From positions 5,270,001-5,334,000 of the forward strand of contig NZ_JADOTY010000001.1 of NCBI RefSeq assembly GCF_015751785.1: a stretch of DNA of 64,000 nucleotides, given 5' to 3'. This document shows positions 1 through 8,470 of the stretch, piece by piece. The notes under the pieces were generated by a model, which made no database searches, was not told the DNA's origin, and saw only the letters and a program-made list of their open reading frames with translations. Every line of letters starts with the position of its first letter. Position 1 is the first letter of the stretch. Source of the stretch: Micromonospora vinacea. GTDB taxonomy: Bacteria; Actinomycetota; Actinomycetes; Mycobacteriales; Micromonosporaceae. The translations under genes were made by a program, and so were the position numbers.

Positions 1-1010
1 AGCGAAGGTCGCTGCGTGGACGGCTGGTGGCGCTGCTCGCCGCGACCCGCGCCGGCCGTCCGGCGCGTCCGCCCGTACCCCGGCAGGAGCCGGCGTCGCA
101 CCGCGAGCGTCTCGCCGACGACGGCCTGGCTCTCGCGCGGCCGGCGGTCGAGGGAGACGCCGGCACCCCGGGAGCGGGCGACACCCCGGCGGTACGCGAC
201 GCGTGGGACACCGTCCGGATGGCGCGGCACCCCGGACGACCGACCACACTGGACTACCTGGACTCCGTCTTCGACGGGTTCGTGGAGCTGCACGGCGATC
301 GGCTCGGCGCGGACTGCCCGGCCATCGTCGGTGGAGTGGCGCGGCTGGCCGGCCGGCACGTGATGGTCATCGGCCACCAGAAGGGGCACACCACCGCCGA
401 GCTGGTCGCCCGCAACTTCGGCATGGCCAGCCCCGCCGGGCACCGCAAGGCGCTGCGGCTGATGCGCCTCGCGGCCCGCCTCGGCCTGCCCGTGGTCACC
501 CTCGTGGACACCCCGGGCGCCGACCCCGGAGTGAGCGCCGAGGAGCAGGGCCAGGCGGCGGCCATCGCCGAGAACATCCTCACCCTCACCGTGCTGCCCA
601 CCCCCGTGCTCGCGGTGATCACCGGCGAGGGCGGCAGCGGCGGCGCGTTGGCGCTGGCGGTGGCCGACCGGGTGCTGATGCTGGAGAACGCCGTCTACTC
701 GGTGATCAGCCCCGAGGGGTGTGCGGCGATCCTCTGGCCGGACCGTTCCGCGGCGCCGCAGGCGGCCCGCGCGTTGCGACTGACCGCGCCCGACCTGCGT
801 CGGCTCGGGGTGGTCGACGAGGTCGTGTCGGAGCCGACGAGCGCCGCGCACGACGACCCGGCGGAGACCGCCCACCGTTTGCGGGCGGCCCTGCTGGCCA
901 ATCTCCTGCCGCTGCTGGACGTGCCGCCCGCCATGCTGGTCCGCCTGCGCCGGCAACGCTTCCGGCGGTTCGGCGCGAACCGCGCCGGCGCCCGGGCGGG
1001 CCTGCGATGA
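1..1010 (+). CDS. Acetyl-CoA carboxylase carboxyltransferase, alpha-type domain (5' end cut by window)
   Basis: This is the carboxyltransferase half of an acyl-CoA carboxylase, which moves CO2 from biotin to acetyl-CoA to give malonyl-CoA for the polyketide synthase. The frame is open to the first base with no stop upstream, so the gene is 5'-truncated; a beta-type domain may lie outside the window (inference). The visible part has the AccA-type crotonase fold: HGDR, a GHQKG segment, a VDTPGA loop, and GEGGSGGA followed by SVISPEG, which forms the oxyanion region. The stop overlaps the next start (ATGA), so it is coupled to the biotin carrier gene. The first ATG-like methionine is not needed as a start. 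Confidence 0.85.
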   Translation, partial: RRSLRGRLVALLAATRAGRPARPPVPRQEPASHRERLADDGLALARPAVEGDAGTPGAGDTPAVRDAWDTVRMARHPGRPTTLDYLDSVFDGFVELHGDRLGADCPAIVGGVARLAGRHVMVIGHQKGHTTAELVARNFGMASPAGHRKALRLMRLAARLGLPVVTLVDTPGADPGVSAEEQGQAAAIAENILTLTVLPTPVLAVITGEGGSGGALALAVADRVLMLENAVYSVISPEGCAAILWPDRSAAPQAARALRLTAPDLRRLGVVDEVVSEPTSAAHDDPAETAHRLRAALLANLLPLLDVPPAMLVRLRRQRFRRFGANRAGARAGLR

Positions 1011-1522
1011 CCGCCGGTGATGGTGCGCTGTCGACAGTCGACGCGTCCGACGAGGTCGGGGTGGACGGCGAGGAGGCGCTGGCCGGGCTACGCCGGCAGG
1101 CGCAGCACCTGATCGCCGAACTGGCCGGGCCGGTGCGCCGGATCCGGCTGCGCAGCGGGCCGGCGGTGCTGGAGGTCGAGTGGCACCCCGAAGACGCGAG
1201 CCGACCGGACCTACCCGCCGTACCGGCCCAGGCGACGCCGACGGCGCCGCCGCCAGCGGCGATCCGGCCGCCGGTGCCCGGGCCCGCCGCGGTGCGGGCA
1301 CCGATCGTCGGCACCTTCTACCGGGCGCCGGAGCCCGGCGCGCGGCCGTTCGTCGCGGTGGGCGACCTGGTCCGCCCGGGCCAGCCGGTCGCCATCGTCG
1401 AGGCGATGAAGCTGATGAACGAGGTGACCACCGACCGGGCCGGCCGGGTGGCCGCGATCCTCGTCGAGGACGGCCAGCCGGTCGAGTACGACCAGCCGCT
1501 CGTCGAACTGGACCCGGCGTGA
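1007..1522 (+). CDS. accB: Biotin carboxyl carrier protein of acetyl-CoA carboxylase
   Basis: The 171-residue protein carries the biotin that shuttles CO2 between the biotin carboxylase and the carboxyltransferase. An N-terminal helix-rich part (about 20-65) is followed by a Pro/Ala linker (70-97) and a biotinyl domain. The biotinylation motif EAMKLMN puts the modified Lys at about residue 135. The ATG overlaps the preceding stop, and the biotin carboxylase follows within 20 bases, so all three carboxylase parts form one operon feeding the polyketide genes. The motif and the size both fit AccB. Confidence 0.92.
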   Translation: MTAGDGALSTVDASDEVGVDGEEALAGLRRQAQHLIAELAGPVRRIRLRSGPAVLEVEWHPEDASRPDLPAVPAQATPTAPPPAAIRPPVPGPAAVRAPIVGTFYRAPEPGARPFVAVGDLVRPGQPVAIVEAMKLMNEVTTDRAGRVAAILVEDGQPVEYDQPLVELDPA

Positions 1523-1541
1523 CGGCGCGGGGTGGTTGACC

Positions 1542-2972
1542 ATGTTCGAGACAGTGCTGATCGCCAACCGGGGCGAGATCGCGCTGCGGGTGCTGCGCGC
1601 CTGCAAGGAGCTCGGCGTCCGGACTGCGGTGGTCTACTCCGCCGCCGACGCCGACTCGGCGGCGGTCCGCCTCGCCGACCAGGCCGTCCGGATCGGACCG
1701 GCGTCAAGTCGGCGCAGCTACCTCAACGCCGCCGCCATCGTGGAGGCGGCCCGGCAGGTGGGCGCGCAGGCCGTGCACCCCGGCTACGGCTTCCTCTCCG
1801 AGGACGCCGACTTCGCCGAGATCTGCGCCGACAACGGGCTGACGTTCATCGGCCCCCCACCTGCGGTGATGGCCGCGCTGGCCGACAAGTCCTCGGCACG
1901 GGCACTGATGAGCCGCGCCGGCCTGCCGCTGTCGCCGGGCAGTGTCGCGCCGGTGCCGACCGCCGCCGCGGCGGCCGAGGTGGCCGAGGCCGTCGGCTAC
2001 CCGGTGATCGTGAAGGCCGCCGCCGGGGGCGGGGGCCGGGGGATGACAGTGGTGCACACCCCGGGTGAGCTGCGCCGGGCGTACGCGCGCACCCGGGCCG
2101 CCGCGCAGGCCGCCTTCGGCGACGACCGGGTGTACGTCGAGCGGTACCTCACCGAGGCGCGGCACGTCGAGGTGCAGGTGCTCTGCGACGCCCACGGCAA
2201 CGGCGTGCACCTGGGCACCCGGGACTGCTCGGTGCAGCGCCGGCACCAGAAACTGGTCGAGGAGGCCCCCGCCCCGGCACTGCCCGCCGCCGTTCTCGAC
2301 ACCATCGCCGAGACCGCGCTGCGGGGGGCGCTCGAGGTCGGCTTCGTCGGTGCCGGCACGTTGGAGTTCCTGGTCGACGCCGAGGAGAAGTTCCATTTCC
2401 TGGAGATCAACTGCCGGATCCAGGTGGAGCACCCGGTCACCGAGATGGTCACCGGGATCGACCTGGTGCACGAGCAACTGCACATCGCCGCCGGGGTGCC
2501 GCTGCGCTGGCGGCAGGAGGAGATCCGCCTGCACGGCGTCGCTGTGGAGTGCCGGGTCAACACCGAGGACCCCGCGCGCGGCTTCGCCCCCACCCCGGGA
2601 CGGTTGGAGCGGTTCACCCCGCCCGGCGGCCCGTTCACCCGGGTGGACACCCACGCCAGCGCCGGATACCTGGTCGGCCCCTGGTACGACTCCCTGCTCG
2701 CCAAGGTGATCGTCTGGGCGCCCGACCGGGAGTTGGCCCTCAACCGCCTGGAGCGGGCCCTGGACGAGTTCGACATCGCGGGTCCGGGCGTGCACACCAC
2801 CATCCCGTTCGTCCGGCGGGTGCTCGACGACGCCGCATTCCGCAAGGGCCGCTACACCACCGGCCTGGTCGACCGCCTGCTCGCCGCCCCGGCGCGGGGG
2901 CCGGCGGCCACTCCCGCACCGCGCACCGCGCCCGCCGCAGATCCCGACGCAACCCACAGGAGGACCCGATGA
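1542..2972 (+). CDS. accC: Biotin carboxylase of acetyl-CoA carboxylase
   Basis: This 476-residue enzyme carboxylates biotin using ATP and bicarbonate. The pre-ATP-grasp domain begins with LIANRGEIALR. The ATP-binding glycine loop is AAAGGGGRGM near residue 160, and the active-site segment reads INCRIQVEHPVTE (the usual form has NTR, here NCR). The C-terminal domain is complete. I chose ATG 1542; an in-frame TTG at 1536 is possible. The stop overlaps the ATG of the ACP-cyclase gene, so carboxylase and polyketide genes are translationally coupled. This supports a pathway-dedicated malonyl-CoA supply rather than the housekeeping enzyme. Confidence 0.93.
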   Translation: MFETVLIANRGEIALRVLRACKELGVRTAVVYSAADADSAAVRLADQAVRIGPASSRRSYLNAAAIVEAARQVGAQAVHPGYGFLSEDADFAEICADNGLTFIGPPPAVMAALADKSSARALMSRAGLPLSPGSVAPVPTAAAAAEVAEAVGYPVIVKAAAGGGGRGMTVVHTPGELRRAYARTRAAAQAAFGDDRVYVERYLTEARHVEVQVLCDAHGNGVHLGTRDCSVQRRHQKLVEEAPAPALPAAVLDTIAETALRGALEVGFVGAGTLEFLVDAEEKFHFLEINCRIQVEHPVTEMVTGIDLVHEQLHIAAGVPLRWRQEEIRLHGVAVECRVNTEDPARGFAPTPGRLERFTPPGGPFTRVDTHASAGYLVGPWYDSLLAKVIVWAPDRELALNRLERALDEFDIAGPGVHTTIPFVRRVLDDAAFRKGRYTTGLVDRLLAAPARGPAATPAPRTAPAADPDATHRRTR

Positions 2973-3724
2973 CCGTCACCCATGGTCGCCCGATGACCGC
3001 CGAGATCACCGACATCCTGGTGGCGCACTGCGGGCTGGACGCCGACGCCGCGGCCCGGGCGCCCGCCGCGTCGCTGGAGGAGTTGGGCATGGACTCGCTC
3101 GCCCTGCTGGAACTGTCGGCGGTCGTATCCGACCGCTGGCAGGTGAGCATCCCCGAGCAGGCCGGGCAGCTGAGCATCCCCGCCGTGGCCGACCTGGTCG
3201 CCCGCCGCGCCGACCCGCCCGGGCACACCGAGAACAGCGTGGTCATCCAAGCGCCGCTGGGCCTGGTCTGGGAGGTCACCAACGACGTGGCGAACTGGAC
3301 CGAGCTGTTCACCGAGTACGCCGTGGTGGAGATCCTGCACCGCGAGGGGCACACGGTGCGGTTCCGGCTCACCATGTACCCCGACGAGAACGGGGTGTCC
3401 TGGAGTTGGGTCAGCGAGCGCACCGCCGACCCGGTGAGCAGGCAGGTGCGGGCGCACCGGGTGGAGACCGGGCCGTTCGAGTACATGCGCATCCACTGGC
3501 GTTACACCGAGGAGGCCGACGGCACCCGGATGACCTGGACGCAGGACTTCGCGATGAAGCCGACCGCGCCGGTCGACAACGCGGCGATGACCGAGCGGAT
3601 CAACACCAACAGCGTGATCCAACTCGCGGTGATCAAGGACCGGTTGGAGCGGATCGCCTGGCAGCGCGCCGACCAGGGCAGCACGACCGCCAGCGACGCG
3701 CCGACGGGAGCCGACGATGAGTGA
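2969..3724 (+). CDS. Acyl carrier protein fused to TcmN/WhiE-type polyketide aromatase-cyclase
   Basis: Two proteins that are normally separate in type II polyketide clusters are joined in one 251-residue chain. Residues 10-80 are an acyl carrier protein with the phosphopantetheine motif LGMDSL (Ser 43). From about 88 to 225 runs a START/SRPBCC cyclase of the TcmN/WhiE-VI type, with the hallmark strings NWTELFTEY, WSWVSERT, VETGPFEYM and WTQDFAMKP. The start ATG overlaps the biotin carboxylase stop and sits behind a strong AGGAGG. No frameshift or stop separates the domains. It probably holds the growing poly-beta-ketone and directs first-ring cyclisation in cis. Family assignment is firm; the function of the fusion is inferred. 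Confidence 0.9.
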   Translation: MTVTHGRPMTAEITDILVAHCGLDADAAARAPAASLEELGMDSLALLELSAVVSDRWQVSIPEQAGQLSIPAVADLVARRADPPGHTENSVVIQAPLGLVWEVTNDVANWTELFTEYAVVEILHREGHTVRFRLTMYPDENGVSWSWVSERTADPVSRQVRAHRVETGPFEYMRIHWRYTEEADGTRMTWTQDFAMKPTAPVDNAAMTERINTNSVIQLAVIKDRLERIAWQRADQGSTTASDAPTGADDE

Positions 3725-4121
3725 CCTGAGCACCCGCCCGATCGCCGCCCGGGACGTACCCGCCGACCGCCGTCGCGGCGGTGAGCTGCGGGTGCTGCTC
3801 GGCCCCCGCACCGTCGGCAGCACCTCGGGCTTCCTCGGGGTGGCCACCCTCGAACCGGGGGAGCGGATCGCCGAGCACTACCACCCGTACAGCGAGGAGT
3901 TCCTGTACCTGGTGCGGGGCGCGATCACCGTCGACCTGGACGACCAGCCGACGCTGCTGGCCGCCGGCGAGGGGCTGTTCGTACCGGTGAACGTGCGGCA
4001 CCGGCTGCGCAACACCGGCGTCGAGCCGGCCGAGGTGGTCTTCCACCTGGGCCCACTCGCCCCCCGGCCCGAGCTGGGTCACGTCGACACCGAGCTTGTC
4101 GAACAGCGGGGCACGTCGTGA
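3717..4121 (+). CDS. Cupin protein of WhiE ORFII type
   Basis: This is a 134-residue single-domain cupin. The first metal-binding motif lies around residues 53-61 (H54, H56, E60/E61) and the second around VNVRHRL. Small cupins next to ketosynthase alpha are typical of spore-pigment and aromatic polyketide clusters, where they are thought to assist cyclisation or oxidation; the exact reaction is not known. The start overlaps the end of the ACP-cyclase gene by 8 bases. Downstream, before the ketosynthase, lies a duplicated intergenic element. Confidence 0.85.
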   Translation: MSDLSTRPIAARDVPADRRRGGELRVLLGPRTVGSTSGFLGVATLEPGERIAEHYHPYSEEFLYLVRGAITVDLDDQPTLLAAGEGLFVPVNVRHRLRNTGVEPAEVVFHLGPLAPRPELGHVDTELVEQRGTS

Positions 4122-4224
4122 GCGCGAGGAGTGAGCCGGGTTTGCGAGCCCCGCAGTCGCGAACCATCGATGGCAGCGTGAGCGCGAGGAGTGAGCCGGG
4201 TTTGCGAGCCCCGCAGTCGCGAAC
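4117..4224 (+). repeat. Tandem pair of 48-bp intergenic repeats, period 60 bp
   Basis: Two identical 48-base units lie at 4117-4164 and 4177-4224, separated by 12 unrelated bases. Each unit begins CGTGAGCGCGAGGAGTGAG and ends GCAGTCGCGAAC. The first copy starts inside the stop codon of the cupin gene; the second ends 12 bases before the ketosynthase ATG. The layout suggests a short mobile-like or slippage-duplicated intergenic element. Confidence 0.95.
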
Positions 4225-4236
4225 AGAGGTGACGCG

Positions 4237-5511
4237 ATGACCGGGCGCCGCACGGTGGTGACCGGGATTGGGGTGGTCGCCCCGGGCGGCGCCAGCCGGG
4301 ACCGCTTCTGGAAGACCATCACCGAGGGGCGGACCGCCACCCGGCGGATCAGCTTCTTCGACCCGTCGGCGTTCCGATCGCAGATCGCGGCGGAGTGCGA
4401 CTTCGACCCGGTGGCGGCGGGGCTCAGCGAGGCCGAACTGCGGCGGGCCGACCGGTACGTGCAGTTCGCGCTGGCCTGCTCCGCCGAGGCGGTGGCCGAC
4501 GCCCAGTTGGTGCTCACCGACGCGGAACGGGACCGGGCCGGAGTGGTGCTGGGCACGGCGGTCGGCGGCACGATGGCGTTGGAGCAGGAGTACGTCACAG
4601 TGAGCGAGCACGGCCGGCGCTGGCTCGTGGACGGGGCGCGCGGTGGCCCGTACCTCTATCAGGCGTTGGTGCCCAGCAGCCTTGCGGCGGACGTGGCCTG
4701 CCGGCACGGGTTGCACGGCCCGGCGCAGGTGGTCTCCACCGGTTGTACCTCCGGTATCGACGCCATCGGGTACGCCCACCAGATGATCGTGGACGGTGAG
4801 GCGGACGTGATGCTGGCCGGTGCGGCCGACTCGCCGATCTCGCCGGTCACTGTCGCCTCGTTCGACGCGATCAAGGCGACCAGCCCGGACAACGACGACC
4901 CGGCCCACGCCTCCCGGCCGTTCGACGCCGACCGGCACGGATTCGTGCTGGCCGAGGGCGGGGCGGTGCTGGTGCTGGAGGAGGCTGGGCACGCCCGGCG
5001 GCGCGGGGCGCACATCTACTGCGAGGTGGCCGGCTACTCCAGCCGCAGCAACGGCTTCCACATGACCGGGCTGAGGCCGGACGGGCTGGAGATGGGCCTC
5101 GCCGTCACCGACGCGCTCAAGCAGGGCCGGATCCTGCCCGAGCAGGTCTCCTACATCAGCGCGCACGGCTCGGGCACCCGGCAGAACGACAGGCACGAGA
5201 CGGCCGCGTTCAAGCGGGCGCTGGGCCAGGCCGCGTACCGGGTACCGATCAGCTCGATCAAGTCGATGGTGGGGCACTCGCTCGGCGCGATCGGGTCGAT
5301 CGAGATGGCCGCGTGCGCCCTCGCCATCGAGTTCGGTGTGGTGCCGCCGACAGCGAACTGGAGCACCCGGGACCCGGAGTGCGACCTGGACTACGTACCC
5401 AACGAGGCGCGGGAGGTCCCGGTGGACGTCGCCCTCTCGGTGGGCAGCGGGTTCGGCGGTTTCCAGTCGGCGATGGTCTTCCGCCGGATGCTCGGCACGG
5501 TGGCGGCGTGA
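4237..5511 (+). CDS. Type II polyketide ketosynthase alpha (KS-alpha)
   Basis: This 424-residue condensing enzyme elongates the poly-beta-ketone chain with malonyl-ACP in complex with the chain length factor. All catalytic residues are present: Cys170 in STGCTSGID, His310 in SAHGSGTRQND, Lys342 and His347 in IKSMVGHSLGA. The ATG follows AGAGGTG at good distance. It belongs to the aromatic (spore-pigment/antibiotic) KS-alpha clade by its TGCTSG active site and its CLF partner 157 bases downstream. Duplicated intergenic elements flank the gene on both sides. Confidence 0.95.
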   Translation: MTGRRTVVTGIGVVAPGGASRDRFWKTITEGRTATRRISFFDPSAFRSQIAAECDFDPVAAGLSEAELRRADRYVQFALACSAEAVADAQLVLTDAERDRAGVVLGTAVGGTMALEQEYVTVSEHGRRWLVDGARGGPYLYQALVPSSLAADVACRHGLHGPAQVVSTGCTSGIDAIGYAHQMIVDGEADVMLAGAADSPISPVTVASFDAIKATSPDNDDPAHASRPFDADRHGFVLAEGGAVLVLEEAGHARRRGAHIYCEVAGYSSRSNGFHMTGLRPDGLEMGLAVTDALKQGRILPEQVSYISAHGSGTRQNDRHETAAFKRALGQAAYRVPISSIKSMVGHSLGAIGSIEMAACALAIEFGVVPPTANWSTRDPECDLDYVPNEAREVPVDVALSVGSGFGGFQSAMVFRRMLGTVAA

Positions 5512-5670
5512 GCGAGCGTAGCGAGCGAACCATCAGGCACAGCAGCGTGGCGTCTCACGCCGGCGCGGAGCGAAGCGGAGTGCTGGCGTGAGTGAGCGTA
5601 GCGAGCGAACCATCAGGCACAGCAGCGTGGCGTCTCACGCCGGCGCGGAGCGAAGCGGAGTGCTGGCGTG
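5503..5670 (+). repeat. Tandem 80-bp duplication between KS-alpha and CLF
   Basis: An 80-base unit occurs twice (about 5503-5582 and 5583-5662) with essentially one difference, and its first bases appear a third time at the CLF start. Each unit carries GAGCGTAGCGAGCGAACC, CACAGCAGCGTGGCGTCTCA and GCGGAGCGAAGCGGAGTGCT. The KS stop codon lies at the front of copy 1, and the CLF GTG start (5668) lies in the third partial copy, so the repeat supplies the start context of the CLF gene. Confidence 0.95.
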
Positions 5671-6924
5671 AGTGCCGAGGTCGCTCGCGCCGTGGTGACC
5701 GGCATCGGGGTGGTCGCGCCGAGCGGCATCGGCGCGGACGCGCACTGGCGCACGGTCCTCGCCGGCACCCGCCGGACCGGGCCGATCACGTTGTTCGACC
5801 CGTCCGGCTATCCGACCCGCTTCGGTGGGGAGGTGCCCGGCTTCACCGCCGACTCCTACGCCGACAGTCGGCAACTGGTGCAGACCGACAGGTGGACGCA
5901 CCTCGGGTTCGCCGCTACCCGACTGGCGTTGGCCGACGCCGGCCTACCCGACCGGGCCCCCGACCCGTACGGCTACGCGGTGACCCTGGCCAGCTCGTCC
6001 GGGGGCAACCTGTTCGGTCAGCGGGAGCTGCAACGCCTGTGGGGCGGCACGTCGCGGACGGTCGGGGCGTACCAGTCGATCGCCTGGTTCTACGCGGCCA
6101 GCGTCGGGCAGCTCTCCATCCACCACCAGTTCAAGGGCCCGAGCGGGGTGCTGGTCGCGGAGTCGGCCGGTGGACTGGACAGCCTGGCGCACGCCGCCCG
6201 CGCGGTGCGCCGGGGCACCCCGGTGGTGATCGCCGGGGCCACCGAGTGCCCGCTGAGCCCGTACGCGCTCGCCTGTCAGCTGCGCTCGGGGCTGCTCAGT
6301 GACGTCGCCGACCCGGAGCGGGCGTACCGGCCGTTCGACGCCACGGCCAGCGGCTACCTGCCGGCCGAGGGGGGAGCGGTGTTCGTGGTGGAGGAGCTGG
6401 GGCACGCCCTGGCCCGGGGCGCCCGGGTCTACGGCGAGGTGAGCGGGTGGGGCTCCACCCACGACGCCGCACACACCACGGCGGAGAGCACCGGTGACCC
6501 GGCCCAGTACGCGCGGGCGATGCGCCTGGCCCTGGACCGGGCGGGCGTCGCCGCGGCCGGGATCGACGTGGTGCTGCCCGACGCGCTCGGGGTGCCCCGC
6601 TACGACCGCAGCGAGGCCGAGGCGCTGCGTGCCGTGTTCGCCGACCGGCCGCCCCCGGTGACCACGCAGAAACCGCTGACCGGACGGGCGTACCAGGGCG
6701 GCTCGGCGTTGGACGTGGCCACCGCGCTGCTCGCCTTCGCCCACGACACGCTGCCCGCGTCGGCGGGGCCGGACGAGGTGGCCGAGGGCTGCGAGTTGGA
6801 CTTCCTGCGCGAGCACCGCCGGCCGCGCAGCCGGCTCGCGCTGGTCTGCGCGCGGGGCTTCGACGGGTTCAACAGCGCGCTGGTCCTGCGTGGGGCCGCG
6901 CCGATGAGGGGAGAGGCGTCATGA
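5668..6924 (+). CDS. Type II polyketide chain length factor (KS-beta)
   Basis: This 418-residue protein is the non-elongating partner of KS-alpha and sets chain length. It keeps the thiolase fold, but the catalytic Cys is replaced: the site reads VAESAGGLD, with Ser166 where most chain length factors carry Gln (EQAGG). The His positions are also degenerate (LPDALGVPRYD in place of the HGTGT region), as expected for a CLF. The GTG start lies in the repeat that follows KS-alpha. The pairing with KS-alpha is unambiguous; the effect of the Ser is unknown. Confidence 0.92.
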   Translation: MSAEVARAVVTGIGVVAPSGIGADAHWRTVLAGTRRTGPITLFDPSGYPTRFGGEVPGFTADSYADSRQLVQTDRWTHLGFAATRLALADAGLPDRAPDPYGYAVTLASSSGGNLFGQRELQRLWGGTSRTVGAYQSIAWFYAASVGQLSIHHQFKGPSGVLVAESAGGLDSLAHAARAVRRGTPVVIAGATECPLSPYALACQLRSGLLSDVADPERAYRPFDATASGYLPAEGGAVFVVEELGHALARGARVYGEVSGWGSTHDAAHTTAESTGDPAQYARAMRLALDRAGVAAAGIDVVLPDALGVPRYDRSEAEALRAVFADRPPPVTTQKPLTGRAYQGGSALDVATALLAFAHDTLPASAGPDEVAEGCELDFLREHRRPRSRLALVCARGFDGFNSALVLRGAAPMRGEAS

Positions 6925-7238
6925 GCGACAAACGGGCCCGGGTGGTCTTCCTGGTACGGGTGCCGGTGCCGCGCACCGAGCAGTTCCTCGCCGCGTACGA
7001 GGAGGTGCGGCACCTGGTCGCTGGCGGCGTGCCGGGGCACCTGGTCGACCAGGTGTGCCGTTCGTCGACCGACCCGGAACAGTGGTTGATCACCAGTGAG
7101 TGGGCGAGCCTGGCCGACTTCGAGGACTGGGAACGCACCCCGGAGCACCGGGACCTGGTGCGCCCGATGCGGGAGTGCTTCACCGACGCCCGTTCGCTGC
7201 GCTTCCACATCCACGCCCAGACCCCGGCCCTGGCCTGA
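6921..7238 (+). CDS. Small ABM/SchA-CurD-like monooxygenase or cyclase
   Basis: A 105-residue protein with the ferredoxin-like antibiotic-biosynthesis-monooxygenase shape: short beta strands, the segment SEWASLADFEDWERTPEH, and a C-terminal strand. Relatives in type II clusters (TcmH, ActVA-Orf6, SchA/CurD types) oxidise or cyclise aromatic intermediates without cofactors. The ATG overlaps the CLF stop (ATGA), so it closes the KS-CLF operon. Oxygenase or cyclase activity cannot be decided from the sequence. Confidence 0.75.
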   Translation: MSDKRARVVFLVRVPVPRTEQFLAAYEEVRHLVAGGVPGHLVDQVCRSSTDPEQWLITSEWASLADFEDWERTPEHRDLVRPMRECFTDARSLRFHIHAQTPALA

Positions 7239-7278
7239 CGCTCCACCCTCGCCCGGTGATCGCGACGTTGTTGGCATG

Positions 7279-7336
7279 ATCAGGTGATGAGAAGTAGGTC
7301 CCAGGGGCGCCACTGACCTACTTTTCATCACCTGAT
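7279..7336. terminator. Long hairpin between convergent genes
   Basis: Arms of 22 bases at 7279-7300 and 7315-7336 pair with one G-T wobble around a 14-base loop; the left arm begins ATCAGGTGATGAG. It lies between the end of the polyketide operon (+) and the Schlafen-type gene (-), where it could stop transcription both ways. It resembles the hairpins at 25392 and 38371. Confidence 0.75.
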
Positions 7337-7381
7337 ATCAGGGGCCGACGCCATCGGCCCACCCGCAATTAAATTATCACA

Positions 7382-8470
7382 TTACTCACTCTTGATCAGC
7401 GCTACTCTGGCCGCGACCAGTAGAGAATGCACGGCTTCCGCTGACATGTTCCACCGGGCATCTCCAATCCGTGTCGGTATCGTAATGGAGGCACCATTTG
7501 TTCGCCCTTCCAGTGTGACTCCACCCTTAACGAGGAAGGGTTTGAGGTATTCAGGCTGAGGTGGAATGAGGATCGCCATGAAGTGGCGTCCGAAATGTTC
7601 TAGAAGGTGCAGCTCCATCCCTTCCACGGGAGGCACCACTCTCTGTTTCGCTATCTGATTATAGGACTCGATGGACAAGGAGCCGACGGAGCAGCCGGCC
7701 GCACTAGTAATAACATCCTGGCCCGCCTTGTTTCTGGAGGTCTTCATCCCTATGATGAGTAGTGCCCCCTTCTCAGTATTGGCAAGTGCGGCCAAATCCA
7801 TCGCGTACTCATGTTTCTGGTTTTCATTTTGAAAACCGTACCCCTTCTCTTTAACCTCTAGGAACGCGGACTCCGCCTGCCCTAGGAGGCCTTCGGGGCG
7901 CCCGGAGGCGACGAGGGAGAAAGCGCTAATGGGTGACCTTGGATCGATCTTGTCTGGACCCACAATCAAGCCGAGCAGGTCTGTGAATTCTGCAATTCTT
8001 CCGACCGTCCACGAATCACCGAACAGTAGCCGGAACTCCATGTAGTTCCCGCTACTTCCGTACTCCATATATTTGATGCGTAGTGCGGTGATATTGTAAG
8101 ATCGAAAAATTGGGCCGGTAGCGTTTCCAGCCTCGACCTCGACGTGCATCCACGGGTCGAGTACACCAACCTCCGCGACCAGTCGGCCCTCGGAGTCGAA
8201 TTCGAGGAGCAGGCTTATCCTTGCAGACTCGTCAATCGGTCTGCGGTGCCGGTGTCCATCGACAAGACTCACGTAGAGCGTCAACTCTCGCAGGTGACTC
8301 TTTACGCTCCCGGCGACTAGCGCAAGCGCTTCTCTCAATTCAGTGACGGTCATTTTTTCAAACCGTGAGATGTGGGTTGCGCTGTGGGAATTGAAATCTT
8401 CGGTCAACTTCAGTGATTTGCCCAAGGCGATGGCGCATTCGTCAAGGTCCCAGCCTACCCGATCAATCAT
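7382..8470 (-). CDS. Schlafen/AlbA_2-type ATP-binding domain protein
   Basis: A 362-residue protein whose base composition is clearly more AT-rich than its neighbours, a sign of recent acquisition. Residues 1-190 match nothing I recognise. From about 200 to 340 the pattern is Schlafen AlbA_2: FLEVKEKG (E205, K207), then EYAMDLAALANTEKGALLIIGM, then a basic-rich tail. Such domains occur in bacterial helicase-like and defence or regulatory proteins; a role in this cluster is not supported. The ATG opens at 8470. It interrupts two blocks of biosynthetic genes. Confidence 0.6.
   Translation of the reverse strand: MIDRVGWDLDECAIALGKSLKLTEDFNSHSATHISRFEKMTVTELREALALVAGSVKSHLRELTLYVSLVDGHRHRRPIDESARISLLLEFDSEGRLVAEVGVLDPWMHVEVEAGNATGPIFRSYNITALRIKYMEYGSSGNYMEFRLLFGDSWTVGRIAEFTDLLGLIVGPDKIDPRSPISAFSLVASGRPEGLLGQAESAFLEVKEKGYGFQNENQKHEYAMDLAALANTEKGALLIIGMKTSRNKAGQDVITSAAGCSVGSLSIESYNQIAKQRVVPPVEGMELHLLEHFGRHFMAILIPPQPEYLKPFLVKGGVTLEGRTNGASITIPTRIGDARWNMSAEAVHSLLVAARVALIKSE

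Noticed and set aside
1704..2957. Long minus-strand frame opposite the biotin carboxylase
   Set aside because: A shadow of GC-rich coding DNA; the opposite strand has a full conserved enzyme.
4117..5670. CRISPR array
   Set aside because: Repeats are 48 and 80 bases with only two copies each and no spacer series.
1..7238. A simple spore-pigment cluster
   Set aside because: The KS, CLF, cyclase and cupin are pigment-like, but the fused ACP and possible linkage to the later blocks make this label too narrow; it remains possible for block 1 alone.
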